DNA of 64,000 bases from Brachypterus glaber (GCA_958510825.1 OY294052.1:9879816-9943815), one strand, 5' to 3'. Positions 10,573 to 22,445 are shown, numbered from the stretch's first letter. Notes: generated by a model from the letters alone, not told the origin. Program-made: numbers and translations.

Positions 10573-13500
10573 ATGTATGTCTTCTATCCTTTTTGGGTAG
10601 AACTTTTGTCCCTGTCTAATCTAACGGGAGAAATCGCCATTCAGTATAATATAGCTCTCCTGAAACTCTAAGGAAACCAAAACTCGAGCAAAAACTAAAA
10701 AAAAAATTGTATTCTTTTTTTCTTCTTAAAAAAACACACAACTAAATTGAAAAATTATCATTAGTTTAGTCTCAGAAGGGTAAGGGATAAGGAGGAAGAA
10801 AAAATACCATTTAATACATTCAGGTCCCTCTGGGAGGCTAAACGAATCCATATTGAATAACTCCTTAAGGCATATCGAATATTGTGGGTCGCTATAAGTA
10901 CTACTATTTGGCGTGCTTAATTTTAAAAATAAACCAGTAGTTTTTCTCAAAAAAAATAAATTAGGTGTTGCAAGTTAGGATGATAATACTCCAAACATGC
11001 AACACAAGTTTATTTAGAAATAATTAATACAGCTTGCACCAGTATACGTAAAAAACATGTAATTCTGTATTTTTAAATGTATATTTTCTATTTTTCAAAT
11101 AAAAAAACTTTTTTAATAGTTAATATATTAGCAATGTAAAGCAAATTAAACAAAACTAAATATTTATTTCTTGAAATAATAGGAACTGTGTTTAACAAAA
11201 CAATAAAAATAAAAAAATATATAACTTATTACTCTTTCGTGGTGCCATGTTACAAGTTACCAAGTTACATTCATCTGAAAAACAAAAAGCCAAATATGGC
11301 CCTGTTCTAATACAAATTGTTTTATGATGTTATGTTAGTGAAGGCAAAACTAATCTTAAGCTATTTATTGTGTGACATTTTTAGTTTGACTTGTACACAT
11401 AAAGTTTAACAGCAAAAACTTTAACCTAATTTCAACACTAAACACACTGTAACAAACAAAAGTCGAAACGAAAGGGGTAAATTTAGACAATCGCATTTTG
11501 TTTTCAAGTTAAACGCCGGTTGCAAGTTGGATGGTTTTACGGTAGTTAAACATTAGAAAATAATAAAATTCAAATATTGAAACGACTGGTAATGTAAGGT
11601 AAGCTTCAGAACCAGAAGGGTACAGACCAAACTAATACAGAACCAGAAGGGTACAGACCAAACTAATTGTGGCACAAATGTTAACATTATGTCTGATGAA
11701 AAATTTGTTTTTTCCACAATTTGGATTCCTACTTCACAGCGCCAAATAAAGCCTCCTCCTAACTTGAATCTGTTGAAGTGGATATTTACTTCTTAGTGAT
11801 TTTGAGACAATTAATTAATTTTTAAAGTTATTTATGTCTTTTACTTTTTCTTTTCTTGGTTGAGCATTGTTTCTGTTTTGTGTGCCTTATTAGGTGCTTA
11901 AAATATAGATAAATCCGTGACGATTTTAAAAATTCGTAGATTAATCAGAGTCTAAAAGTAATAGTTTATATACCTGAACATTTAAATGTACTGGAACTGC
12001 GACTAATATATTTCAACTATTCAAATAGACTTGCTCGTAGTTTTATCCATTTTTGTTTTCTATTGTATCTAGATGATAATAAGTATTTGTGATGTGGAGT
12101 GTTAAATTAATAGAAATCCAGTTATGCTACTGTGAATATTTAATGATTATTCCTATTTTCATCATTTTTTAACAATATATTTTTTTATAATTTATTTTAA
12201 TTAGATTTGGTTGGATTTTGGTTTGACCATAAATTCTAGTTACATGGATATTAGATTGCAACAATTTATCTTCTCTCTCGTCAAAAACTTAACAAAGAAG
12301 TCAAAATATTATCCGAAAAATATAATAGTATAGGGTGAATTTACCGGTTCTCGGCCATTTCAACCCGTATACAATAAATGACAGTTTAACATTTTCGGGA
12401 AAATTATCACCTAGAACAGATAATATGTTTAAAAAGAAAATTAAAGTGAAATATATTTTTTTTAAATTATTATCGAAATAGCCGAGAAGTGTCTAATCTA
12501 AGTTTTTCTTCTTTCACTTTTCCTTTTTTTAAAGAGAAGAAAAATTAGAAGAAGAATGACAACAAGGGAATGGATAAATCAATAAATTAATATACTAAAT
12601 TAATATTAATTAAACAGGAATGCTGTCTGGCCGATTGGAAAATATGGATAGCTGCCCTCGCAGTTAAGACCAGTTACTAAATGAAGTATACACTGTATAC
12701 TATACAGTGTTACGAGAAAACACTCTCAAGATAAAATTCCTTAGTTACCAAATCCGCCACCTAGTGTGTGAAATTTGAACTAAGGTGGGTAAGGCAATTA
12801 TCGCCATTTTTCTAATATTGCCACCCCCCTCTTAAACTTGTTATTTCGTCCTCGGTGTTACAGATGTCACTGCCAGTATATCTGTTATATCTGTTGCCTG
12901 TAAATATGATGTATCTGTATCCAGCTGGTAATGGCGTACACAAAAACGCAATTCGTGTTTCGTGCTCTTCCACTATAAAAACTTTTAAAATTGTGCTGAC
13001 TTTCGCAAGCTGGGTAGCATCGATTATTTCAGGGCAAGAACGTAATAAGGTAGACACAAACATGCACTTTTTTGGCCCATATTGTGTTTCACTCAAAAAA
13101 GAAACGAAAAGGTAATTTTTTGAGGACAATATTTGGGACATGGGTTCCTAATATTGTCACTATGCTATCTTTTTTTAAAAGCATATTTTTGTGAAACTCC
13201 TGCAGTTTGTTTATTTTTTGCCCATTAGAATATATGTTTATTGTTAATGTAGTAAAGTTTCAGGTGATTAAAAATAAATTTGAATGCAGTAAAAAATAAA
13301 ATGTCCTAACATGGCAATAATTGGCTCACCTACCTTACTAAATGAAGTAAACATCACCAGAAAGCACTCGCGAGATAAAATTCCGTAGTAAGAAACCAAA
13401 TCGCACCATCACTTGTAAAAAGTTATAACCCTAGTGGATAACGATAGCTGCCCCCGTAGTGTCACTGCTTATTTTTATTAGAATCCTGCCCCCCCATGGG

Positions 13501-14569
13501 GCTACTCCAATTCGATTGGATAAATTATCAAAATATCAATATTAAACTACTTCTTTAGGTGCATGAAATATAAGTTTAATTCGTTGGATATGGGTTACAA
13601 AAAAAAACTCAATATAAATGCCACGTCAACGAGTTCGCTTAAAAACATACATTCAAATTGTTAATAAATCAACTACCTCATTCCTGACGTTAACTAACCC
13701 ATTCCTTATACTATAAACTACTCCATTCCTTATTCAAATGGCTTAAATCGAACGTGATACGGTGTGCAAGATATTGTAAGCTAGTATATAGGATTTGTAT
13801 GTTCAGCATTGACAAGATTGTGTTCCGAATGTCTTTTATTCGTGGACAATCTGTTATTCTTTAGAAATTGCGTCCTGTAGCCTTTTCAACGGAGAACTTT
13901 GTGATTCCGTCCGAGATCCCAGATCTTATCAATGCGGATTCGATATTTTTTTGATCAAGGGTCAAGTTAGCCAGGGATTTAAGTCAACGACGACATTGTA
14001 TTGGATTTATTAATCTTTTGTCAGAGTTTAAGAAGGGAAAAGTTTAATTTGTAAATTCTCTAAGAAAAATTTAATCTTTTTTATTCTCAATTCACCCTAG
14101 TATGTTAGTCTTTGTATCATACATTATTGTGTATAATGGATTATGTTCATTCATTCGATTGTTCTTTTTTTTGCAGACGATTTTAGCTTAAAAATAAAAA
14201 TCATACTAAATAATTGCACATGTTTAGCCTAAGGCGTGTTACGTTCTACAATGGATATTATAAATATTATTTTTATTATCAAATAAAGTAAATTATTGCA
14301 AACGTAGCATTTGCTGTCATTGGTCCTTACGGTTAGGCACCAATTTATTATGTATTTTGACATTATATAGAAACGTGGACATGCACTTCGTACTTATATC
14401 GTAACAAGACTAATACTAACGGAAAAAGAAGATATGCCTGAATATACTCGCTAATTATAATAAAAAAATAGCCAGGAATAACAGAAGAAAAGAAGTTAAA
14501 TATACTGGGATTATTGGTTGTACGAAAGCCGTTTAGATACTTCACTCGGTGAAGTTAATTTAAGTAGCA
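10573..14569. other. Long intergenic stretch with minor repeats
   Basis: No gene is recognised. Visible items: a 31-bp direct duplication at 11607-11668 (CAGAACCAGAAGGGTACAGA repeated), and two related segments at about 12670-12770 and 13330-13420 sharing TTACTAAATGAAGTA and GAGATAAAATTCC-type words. A possible coding relic on the minus strand (12812-13141) is listed separately. Confidence 0.4.
12812..13141 (-). pseudogene. Possible coding relic, 109 codons, unidentified
   Basis: This minus-strand frame is the most protein-like of the unassigned ones: its middle (about residues 10-70) has a balanced composition with Cys, Pro, Glu, Thr and His, for example RSCPEIIDATQLAKVST and EEHETRIAFLCT. 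The opposite strand is also open for 86 codons, which weakens the case. There are no visible splice sites and no neighbouring exon. It may be a fragment of a transposon protein or chance. I do not recognise a family. Confidence 0.25.
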
Positions 14570-14995
14570 GTTAGTTAGGAAGCCGTTTCCGTCCGTATTC
14601 CAGGGCAATCTCTTTAAACCCATTTGCATTGATATTGCATGTGGTACAATGTTACATATTGATCGTGAAGTACTTCAACAAGTTATTAATGTAAAATACA
14701 TCGTTAAAACTTTTCAGACTTGGCCGATTGTGTTGGCAGCAATGCTATACCTGACTGCTATTGTCGAGCAGACCTTTGTTGCAGCCCAACAATATATTGT
14801 GTCGAGTTGTGTGCCACACAATTATAATTATGTTTCGGTTTGATTCGCGGATTTATAATTAAAAATAAGAGTAATAATTGAATTACGGTTCGCATGGCGT
14901 ACTTCTCTTCGTAACGATCACAGAAACTCCTGCCATTGTTGCTCCAGCCTCGCTTAAAGGGTGGCTGCTGTATTGTTTACGTCGACTGCCTTAGA
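14570..14995. promoter_or_regulatory. Candidate enhancer-like island with POU and Sox words
   Basis: A non-repetitive, GC-richer block between AT-rich flanks. It contains ATTTGCAT (14622-14629), ACAATG 16 bp later (14646-14651), CCATTGTT (14933-14940), TAATTA-type sites around 14870, and the forkhead-type word TGTTTAC (14974-14980). POU and SoxB proteins are known to co-bind neural enhancers in animals. That this block does so is inference. The 64-codon frame inside it (14649-14843) has no recognisable domain and I do not call it a gene. Confidence 0.3.
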
Positions 14996-15056
14996 CAAAT
15001 GGGGTAGTTTATATACAGTGCGTTTACGGTCTTCTGGTATAAATTTTAAGGGATTA

Positions 15057-15207
15057 GGGAACGTTCAAGTATTTCGTAACGCTCCTGGGGGTAGGTGGGA
15101 GTCATTTTGAAGTGTTACGCCCATGTTAATGGTATAGGAAAATAGCGTTACAGGGGGGGGGGTCTAAAATTATCAAAATTTGCGTTACGTAATACTTGAA
15201 CGTTCCC
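15057..15207. mobile_element. 151-bp MITE with GGGAACGTTCAAGTA ends
   Basis: The TIRs are GGGAACGTTCAAGTATT and AATACTTGAACGTTCCC, flanked on both sides by TTA, suggesting a PIF/Harbinger-type 3-bp duplication. The interior has a run of nine G. Related end fragments (GCGTTACGTAATACTTGAAC) occur near 60265 and, partially, near 50920. Confidence 0.8.
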
Positions 15208-15236
15208 TTATACCCCTGGTTAAATGTTAATATTAA

Positions 15237-16212
15237 CCTTTTGTGGCCCCAAGCTATTGAATGGACACATCACCCCAAGCGGGGTACAATATGTACCCCA
15301 CATTTTTTATAGTCATTTAGATATTTCACCTATTTCAATATTTAATAATTTTATAAAGGTTTGATTGGTTTTAATAATGGTTACGTATTAAAAATTAACA
15401 AAGAAGGGTAGATATTATAATATATTGATCTGCCTCGCTTGACAAGTCTTGTGGTTGGACATGTTCATTACACAACACTAGAAATAATCTGCATATGTTA
15501 ATTGCAACAACAAGAAAGTGAGGTTAAGTAATATATTTGATTTGACATAATTCAGCGGCAAAATACAAAGATATAAGGCCCCAAACGGGGTACAAACTGT
15601 ACCCCACTTCACAAATACAACCATAACTAGATAAAACTTGAACATAATAGGAAGGTTATAGTAAGGTAAAGCGGTTCACCTGGGCGATTTTAAATAAAAA
15701 TTTCGTGGACACCTACATTTTTTGGACTAAAACATAACTGATGACATCAGAAATCAATTCCCATTTGAAAGAAAATCGTAAAAGATACACTTTTTTAGAC
15801 AGATAAAAAAACGTTTTTTTGAGTAATAAGGTGTGTCACAAAATCACGATTTTCAAAATCAAAAACGCTCCCTGGCTTAAAAGTTGCTCCTTATTAAAAA
15901 ACAGTGGCCACTCAAAAATGATCCAAATCGATAAATGTTTAGCTCAAAGCACTCAAACTTAAAAAAAATCGGTACCTGTTCTTTTACGATTTTCTTTCAA
16001 ATGGAAATTGATTTCTTATGTCATCAGGTATGATTTAGTCCAAAAAATGTAGGGGTCCACAAAATTTTTATTTAAAATCGCCCAGGTGAACCGTGGTAAT
16101 GACATAATAATAATTTTCTTAGAGGGATTAGAATTTAAGGAAAGAAATGACTAAAATATCTCAAATTTTGTGCTGTTGGGGTACAAATATACCCAGCTTG
16201 GGGCCACAAAGG
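15237..16212. mobile_element. piggyBac-like non-autonomous element with TTAA duplication
   Basis: The ends are CCTTTTGTGGCCCCAAGCT and AGCTTGGGGCCACAAAGG, each flanked by TTAA (15233-15236 and 16213-16216), the signature target duplication of the piggyBac superfamily. Three palindromic words of the form GGGGTACA-N-TGTACCCC lie near the ends and middle (15281-15299, 15587-15605, 16178-16194, the last degenerate), possibly transposase-binding sites. There is no transposase frame. It carries a further insertion at 15672-16093. Confidence 0.8.
15672..16093. mobile_element. 422-bp fold-back element inside the piggyBac-like element
   Basis: The left end CGGTTCACCTGGGCGATTTT is mirrored by AAAATCGCCCAGGTGAACCG, and the arms continue pairing through TTTTTTGGACTAAA / TTTAGTCCAAAAAA and GATTTTCTTTCAAATGG for about 140 bp each. 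Confidence 0.8.
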
Positions 16213-16507
16213 TTAAGAGAGTTATTAATTAAAACAAAATTAACGAAAATTGTTTCATGGCCACTGCTTTATAGTGGTCTATCAGCTGATACTGTGCGAT
16301 ACCTTTGTGCACTTAATTTCGATCCGTATATGCCCTTTTTGAATAAAATATATAAAATTACTTACAAGTTAATAAAGACACAAATTTCACTGTGTACACG
16401 CGTTATTAGACGAAATTAGATTTCGAAAATCCGAGATAAAAACACAAGTTCGGTAACTGCTTTAACACTATTATTACTCATTAAAATCAGTTTTTATAGT
16501 TAACTTA

Positions 16508-16642
16508 GGGCCACTTGCACCAACTTTTGGTCTGGGATTATCTCAGCTAAACCGAGTTTAAGTTAAAAATGCTGCGTTCTGATTGGTCGGCCGTCAACTT
16601 AATCCAAGTTTAAAGTTAAACCATCATTGGTGCAAGTGGCCC
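16508..16642. mobile_element. 135-bp GGGCCACTTGCACC MITE, copy 1
   Basis: The TIRs are GGGCCACTTGCACCAA / TTGGTGCAAGTGGCCC with TTA on both sides (PIF/Harbinger-like). A second copy of identical length and opposite orientation is at 29840-29974. The related sequence at 21225-21784 lacks the insertion at the matching point, so an empty site is visible. Confidence 0.9.
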
Positions 16643-17105
16643 TTAAACAAACACATTTTGCAATTAACATATGGAAGACACTCAAAACTACGTTCATCTT
16701 TTAACGTTACATTCATCTTTTAACGTTACATTCAAATCCCAGAATCCCAGCAGTTCACTCGAGTTCACCGTGAAGCATGTGTTTTATTGTCTAGGATACG
16801 CGACGTGATGCATATGTTGCGTTTCTGTTTATTTTAAACGTGACGAAGTGATAGTGTGTCAGCGGTCGTCAAAAGTTTTTAACATCTAAACCAAAAAAAG
16901 GTAATTTTTCACGTTTTTATTTTTGAGTATTTTTTTTTGCTTTTTTGTTTTAAAATGCATACCTACCTTAAAATTTATACCAGAAGACCGTAAACACCCT
17001 GTATTAAAGAATGATATTTACTATAATAGAAATTATTATTTAAGCACTACTAAAGTATTTTAACTAGTAGTTAGTATCATATTAAAAATGTTAACTAGAA
17101 CATTT

Positions 17106-17225
17106 GAGTTCACATGTGGTCTATTCATCTGGCCATCTAAGCGGCAGCAGCGTTCAACGCGGCCTGCAGTAGCCATAAAAATCAGTGTCAGAAACTAGAA
17201 TTCTGCCTTGGAAATGAAAACAAGC
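17106..17225. other. GC-richer island of unknown role
   Basis: The short block CATCTGGCCATCTAAGCGGC and its flanks stand out from AT-rich neighbours. It has no open frame of note and no copy elsewhere in the window. Confidence 0.2.
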
Positions 17226-19080
17226 CGAGAATATATGTAATGCTACGCATTCCATCATATATTGTTAACAGTAAATTGAATATTGCGTTTCCCAAAGACA
17301 AAAATAAAAAAAAAATGTTTTTTTTATTTTTCAGTTTTTCTGTTATTACATTTTCTTTTTGCGAAAAACGAAAAATAAAAAAAAATCAAATTTTTTTTTA
17401 TTTTTTTTTTGTAGAATTGATCCTTATAACAAAATTAAATTTTTCTGAAAAACTTATGTTAATCGAAACTTTCTTTCAGCTTTTTACGATTTTTTTAAAA
17501 GTTTAACCCCCCATAACTTTTTTGTTTTTGGGGGGATTTCTTTCAAAAATAATAGGATCAAACTCGTGTTCTGGCGCGCGAATGAAATCCTAACCTTACA
17601 TACAAATTGTGCCGGTTTTGTGATTGCTGCAAAGTTCACTAAATTAGCTTATGGAGAAGATGGCTTTTTCTCCGATGTGGAGGGGGTAGAATTAGTTTAA
17701 ATAAAGTCGTCAAAAATCCAACAGGCATTTCTTTTAACCAAATTGACTAAATTAAAACCTTTGAGCTTTAAAATATTCTTATTGTACTGTTTAAGAGTAA
17801 AAATTATGTTTTTAGATTTAATGTGGAATTTTATTGAGCATATAGGCTTAATATAAAATAAAATAGTTTTCTTAATGGGTTTTAATGAGTGCATGAAGGG
17901 TACTCCATAAAACTGCATTAAAAGTATTTGTTCCAAAATGGATTGTTTTAAAACCAACTTGCTATTGAATTCTTTAAAAAAGTAAATTAGTTTTAAAATA
18001 GAAAATGTCAAAACTATTATAAAACCAATAGGGCATTAAGAGCAAAAAAAAAAGCAAAAAGTTTTAAAAAAAATGTTTTTTTAATTTTTCAGTTTATCTT
18101 TTATTACATTTTCTTTTTGCGAAAAACGAAAAATAAAAAAAAATCAAATTTTTTTTTATTTTTTTTTTTTTTTTGTAGAATTGATCCTTATAACAAAATT
18201 AAATTTTTCTGAAAAACTTATTAACATCGGAACTTTCTTTCAGCTTTTTATGATTTTTTTAAAAGTTTAACCCCCCATAACTTTTTTGTTTTTGGGGGGA
18301 TTTCTTTCAAAAATAATAGGATCAAACTCGTGTTCTGGCGCGCGAATGAAATCCTAACCTTACATACAAATTGTGCCGGTTTTGAGATTGCTGCAAAGTT
18401 CACTAAATTAGCTTATTGAGAAGATGGCTTTTTCTCCGATGTGGAGGGGGTAGAATTAGTTTAAATAAAGTCGTCAAAAATCCAACAGGCATTTCTTTTA
18501 ACCAAATTGACTAAATTAAAACCTTTGAGCTTTAAAATATTCTTATTGTACTGTTTAAGACGTAAAAATTATGTTTTTAGATTTAATGTGGAATTTTATT
18601 GAGCATATAGGCTTAATATAAAATAAAATAGTTTTCTTAATGGGTTTTAATGAGTGCATGAAGGGTACTCCATAAAACTGCATTAAAAGTATTTGTTCCA
18701 AAATGGATTGTTTTAAAACCAACTTGCTATTGAATTCTTTAAAAAAGTAAATTAGTTTTAAAATAGAAAATGTCAAAACTATTATAAAACTAGTATAAGA
18801 TCAATAGGGCATTAAGAGCAAAAAAAAAGCAAAAAGTTTTCAAAAACATGTTTTTTTAATTTCTTTTAACCAAATTGACTAAATTAAAATAGTTTTCTTA
18901 ATGGGTTTTAATGTGCATCAAGGTTACTCCATAAAACTGCTTTAAAATTATTTGTTCCAAAATGGATTGTTTTAAAACCAACTTGCTATTGAATTCTTTA
19001 AAAATTTAAATTAGTTTTAAAATAAAAAATGTCAAAACTGTTATAAAACCAGTATAAGATCAATAGGGCATTAAGAGCAA
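17226..19080. repeat. 764-bp tandem duplication with a partial third unit
   Basis: Unit 1 (about 17300-18040) and unit 2 (about 18065-18830) are nearly identical: GTTTAACCCCCCATAAC is at 17501 and again at 18265, and the block GGCGCGCGAATGAAATCC occurs in both. A shortened third unit (18850-19080) keeps only the last part. Each unit has long A and T runs. The 104- and 73-codon minus-strand frames (17697-18011, 18555-18776) are the same repeat read twice and not a gene. The leading segment (GTAATGCTACGCATTCCAT, 17237) recurs at about 59378. Confidence 0.85.
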
Positions 19081-19793
19081 ATCGATTTTTTAATTTAATT
19101 TTAAGACTACATTAAATTTTTTGCATAAGAATAAGTGGTCTTTAAAAACTTTTAGTTTATCTTAAGGTAACTTTAAAACCATATCGTTTTATTGAACATA
19201 TTAAAGCACTTTCAAACCCTAAATAAATCAGAAGTATCCCACAATTGTTACTTGGGTAATTCTTGTTAAAATACTGATGCGTATTTCAAAATCAGGCAAA
19301 AAGGGCCATAACAGTTAGTGGCTGTTGGTAGCTTCTAGTACCTAAAGATACAATTTTAATGACATACTAAAATGCTTAAGGATGAAAAGAACTATCCAAA
19401 TTATTAAAATTACTATTGAGTTTGCTTTACGTAGTTAATAAGGAACTACTTTTAAGTAAAAATCTTATAGTAACCTGTACAAGATCATCCCTAAAATTGT
19501 TAATAATATCTCCTAAACTTGAACCGACAAAATAGTAACTTTTCTTGGAAGCAGACACAATATTGTTATAAATTAGATTTTAATAAAAGAAAAGTTTAAT
19601 ATCAAGTTAAATTAAAATAAAATACTTTCAAATCATGAACCTGCACCGTCATATCGAATATAAAGAGCTGCAGCTTGTGAAAATAAAAAGTAAAAACAGA
19701 CCTCAATAAACAAAAACCATTCTCTACAATAGTTTCGATAATTTCGAACTACCGTAGTTCAATTCCACAAAGGGGCATGATTTTCAATCTTTA
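19081..19793. other. AT-rich intergenic sequence
   Basis: Nothing is recognised. Confidence 0.5.
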
Positions 19794-20062
19794 TTGTTTA
19801 AATGGCCCCCCGTCCGAGTAATTATCGGCCGCGGCGCGTTTTGTAAAGGCGACGGCCCCCGTGCAAAGTGGCCTTTTACCACCTGGGGCTCTCGGCAACT
19901 ACTCCAGAGGCTACAATTATTGCAGACAATGGACAAGTGTGGAGTCATCGACTGCCGGCGATTCTGGATTCAATTCAGTCTGGATTGTACCAAGTGTGAA
20001 TTGCATTGTGCCGGGTCTATGTTGCCGCTACCAGAAGAGGCATTATCAAATTATTTGATAAT
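19794..20062. promoter_or_regulatory. CpG- and GC-rich island, candidate conserved non-coding element
   Basis: About 270 bp of markedly GC-rich, CpG-containing sequence (for example CGGCCGCGGCGCG at about 19828) set in AT-rich surroundings. It has no repeat copy in the window and no inverted ends, so it does not look like a transposon. It contains the consensus Sox word ACAATGG (19926-19932) next to ACAAT (19913-19917). Two overlapping frames on the plus strand (135 and 65 codons) are open here, but neither has a recognisable domain and high GC alone lengthens frames. It could be an enhancer, a promoter with first exon of an unknown transcript, or a small unrecognised exon. Confidence 0.4.
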
Positions 20063-21224
20063 AGTTAAAATGGATTCAACTAATGGAAGCTCTGTAATTG
20101 TTGTCTTGTCGATTCTCTCTCTATTTCAATTTACAATGCAATTGTTTTCATGTTATAATTATCAACTCAATCCAGGAATTTTATTTGCAAATAAAATTTA
20201 ATATAATCCAGAAAATATACATTCAATGTGTTTAGTTCAGTTATTAGCCATTCTTGCAATTGAAACACTAAATATAATATAATATTAACAGTGCGCTTAG
20301 AAAGTATTAATGAAATAAAAGAAAGTACAGTTTGATAATACTAAATCAAAATAATTATGATTTATTATAAGAGACTTTTTAAATATTTTTTAGATTATCC
20401 TTCACATGTTAAATAAAAGGTAGTTTTTCAACAAAATTTAGTACCGGATTATAATTTTAATTAACTGAACTATTATTCATAAAATAACAATAAAAAAAAC
20501 AATTACCTATCATTTATCTGTTTCTCTTTTGACTACTTATTAAATGTAATATTTTTAAATAATCATAAATTTATTGAAATGTAAATTATTATAGCCTTGG
20601 TTAAACAATATCTCAATATCCTATTATTTTAATTATTTTAATTGTATATTGTACAAAAGCTCTACAGATGCCTGTCAAATAAAATTTACATTCACTATTA
20701 TCGATACAAAGTACCTGATGAAAGGATAATGATTGGTTGTTTTTTCCTAATAGGATTTATTATTTAACAAGGTTGAATTAAGGTTACTTTGATTTTTAAT
20801 CAATTAAAAGAACTTATTGGTAGCTATTGCCACCCTATAAAAAAATTTTCGATCAAAACTGGTTCTAACATATATCAAAACTCATCTTATGTAACTTTCA
20901 AGTTAAAAATGAGTAAGTCATATAAAACTTCATTAGGAGTATACATATTTAAAAAACAATGCATTGTTATGAGAAAATACGCTTAAAGTGTTATGTTTGT
21001 AAAAATCATTCTGTATCTTAATATAATAAAACTAATTAGGTATATTGCAAATAGTGACAAGCCCTTAAATATTGACTTTTAATGGAATACAATATAGTCA
21101 AACAAACAACGATTAGTATTTGAAAGAGTGTTAACGCAATAATGAAATGTTCAATCAAACCTTGAGAAATATACCTATGAGTGCGTATAACTCATATCCC
21201 TTTATCAGACGCGTCATTTTTTTA
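20063..21224. other. AT-rich intergenic sequence
   Basis: No gene or clear repeat is seen. Short frames such as 20789-20986 are not protein-like. Confidence 0.5.
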
Positions 21225-21784
21225 GGTGCGTATTATTAGACAAAATCGGGTTTCGAAAATCCGAGATAAAAACACAAGTTCGGTAGCTACCTTAACACTA
21301 TTATTACACATTAAAATTAGTTTTTATAGTTTCCTTAAGCAAATTTTTTCATTAACATATGGCAACACTCAAAACTATGTTCATCTTTTCACGTTTAACA
21401 TTCAAATTCCATAGCAGATTTTGCATTAACATATGACAGACACTCAAAGCTATGTTCGTCTTTTCACGTCTAACATTCAAATTCCAGAATTCCTAGCAGT
21501 TGTCTCGAGTTCACCGTGAAACATGTGTTTTATTGTCTACGGTATGCGACGTGATGTAACACGTAAAACAGCACTATGTATTAAATGTTGCGTTTCTGTT
21601 TATTTTTAACTTAACGAAGTGATGGTGAGTCAGCGGTCCTCAAAAAGCTTTTAATATCTAAACCAAAAAATTATTCACGTTTTTATTTTTTGAGTAAAAA
21701 TGTATTTTTTTTGGCTTTTTGTTTTAAAATGCAGTAGTATATCTACCCTTAAAATGTATACCAGAAGATCGTAAACACCCTGTA
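21225..21784. mobile_element. Right half of the CAGGGTG-ended element also found at 15014-17003
   Basis: Shared landmarks: TTTCGAAAATCCGAGATAAA at about 21251 (and 16420), CGAGTTCACCGTGAA, and the end ACACCCTGTA. This copy lacks the 135-bp MITE present in the other, giving an empty site near 21335. Confidence 0.8.
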
Positions 21785-21825
21785 CAACATGTTTGTTTAA
21801 GCTCGTACTATTCTACTTAATTAAG

Positions 21826-22014
21826 CATCCCCTAAGTCCGGGGCTTGTGTGGGTTAGTTGCAGAGGGAACCACCGGCTTTAACTGACTTTTTTAGGCAGT
21901 GTCTGTATCATTATTAATTAAAGGCAATCGGCGCGAGTGAGAATCGAACTCACACTAGCCGGCGTGTCAAGTATTTCAACTATTAGTACTTTACTTGGCG
22001 CTGTAAGATAAGCC
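21826..22014 (-). mobile_element. tRNA-derived SINE relic
   Basis: On the minus strand the segment from about 22012 reads GGCGCCAAGTAAAG..., then a tRNA-like 3' half: T-arm GTGAG-TTCGATT-CTCAC followed by TCGCGCC, which pairs with GGCGCCA at six of seven positions. GTTCGATTC matches a Pol III B box. The D-arm and anticodon region does not fold cleanly, so a working tRNA is unlikely. Downstream lies a non-tRNA body containing CCGGTGGTTCCCTCTGCAAC. Confidence 0.5.
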
Positions 22015-22445
22015 AATTTTTTTTTAATTGACTGGAATACCATATTAGTTCGCGCGCTTAATAAAGGGTTAATACTCGATCCCATTAGACACGCTGTCTA
22101 TCCTTCAATGATTTATGGTAGAGTTAATAGTATATTTTCTTTGGTAATATAACATTGTCAGTTTTATATAATGTAAAAATCAACATTTGAAGAACGCGTT
22201 AACGTTAACGTGGATAAATTATTTTTAATTCTGAAAATCGTTACTCCTCATTTTCTAAAAAATAAGGAAATAGCAGTTTTAAGACATCAAACCTTTGCTA
22301 TTAAAGGCTATATAATTTACTACTAAAGATTTATTTTTTTATTAGAAATAGTCTTAAAAAGTGACGGAAGATTGCAGAGATTTAGTAAACAAGAAATACT
22401 TGTAGCCTATTAGGTTTTTGTTTTACTTTGATGTACATACAACCA

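Larger units (their letters stand above)
15014..17003. mobile_element. TA-flanked CAGGGTG-ended element carrying nested insertions
   Basis: The left end TACAGTGCGTTTACGGTCTT (15014) is mirrored by AAGACCGTAAACACCCTGTA (ending 17003); the pairing continues through TTCTGGTATAAATTTTAA. A second copy of the right half lies at 21225-21784. The element is interrupted by a 151-bp TTA-flanked MITE, a piggyBac-like element and a 135-bp TTA-flanked MITE. Without these it would be about 720 bp. Confidence 0.8.

Noticed and set aside
16147..16419. 90-codon plus-strand frame
   Set aside because: It runs across the end of the piggyBac-like element into flanking transposon sequence.
17697..18776. Two nearly identical minus-strand proteins
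   Set aside because: They are the two units of a 764-bp tandem repeat; the sequence is Lys/Ile/Phe-rich and shows no domain.
21934..22012. Functional tRNA gene
   Set aside because: The T-arm and acceptor are good but the D-arm and anticodon arm do not fold, and a SINE-type body follows.
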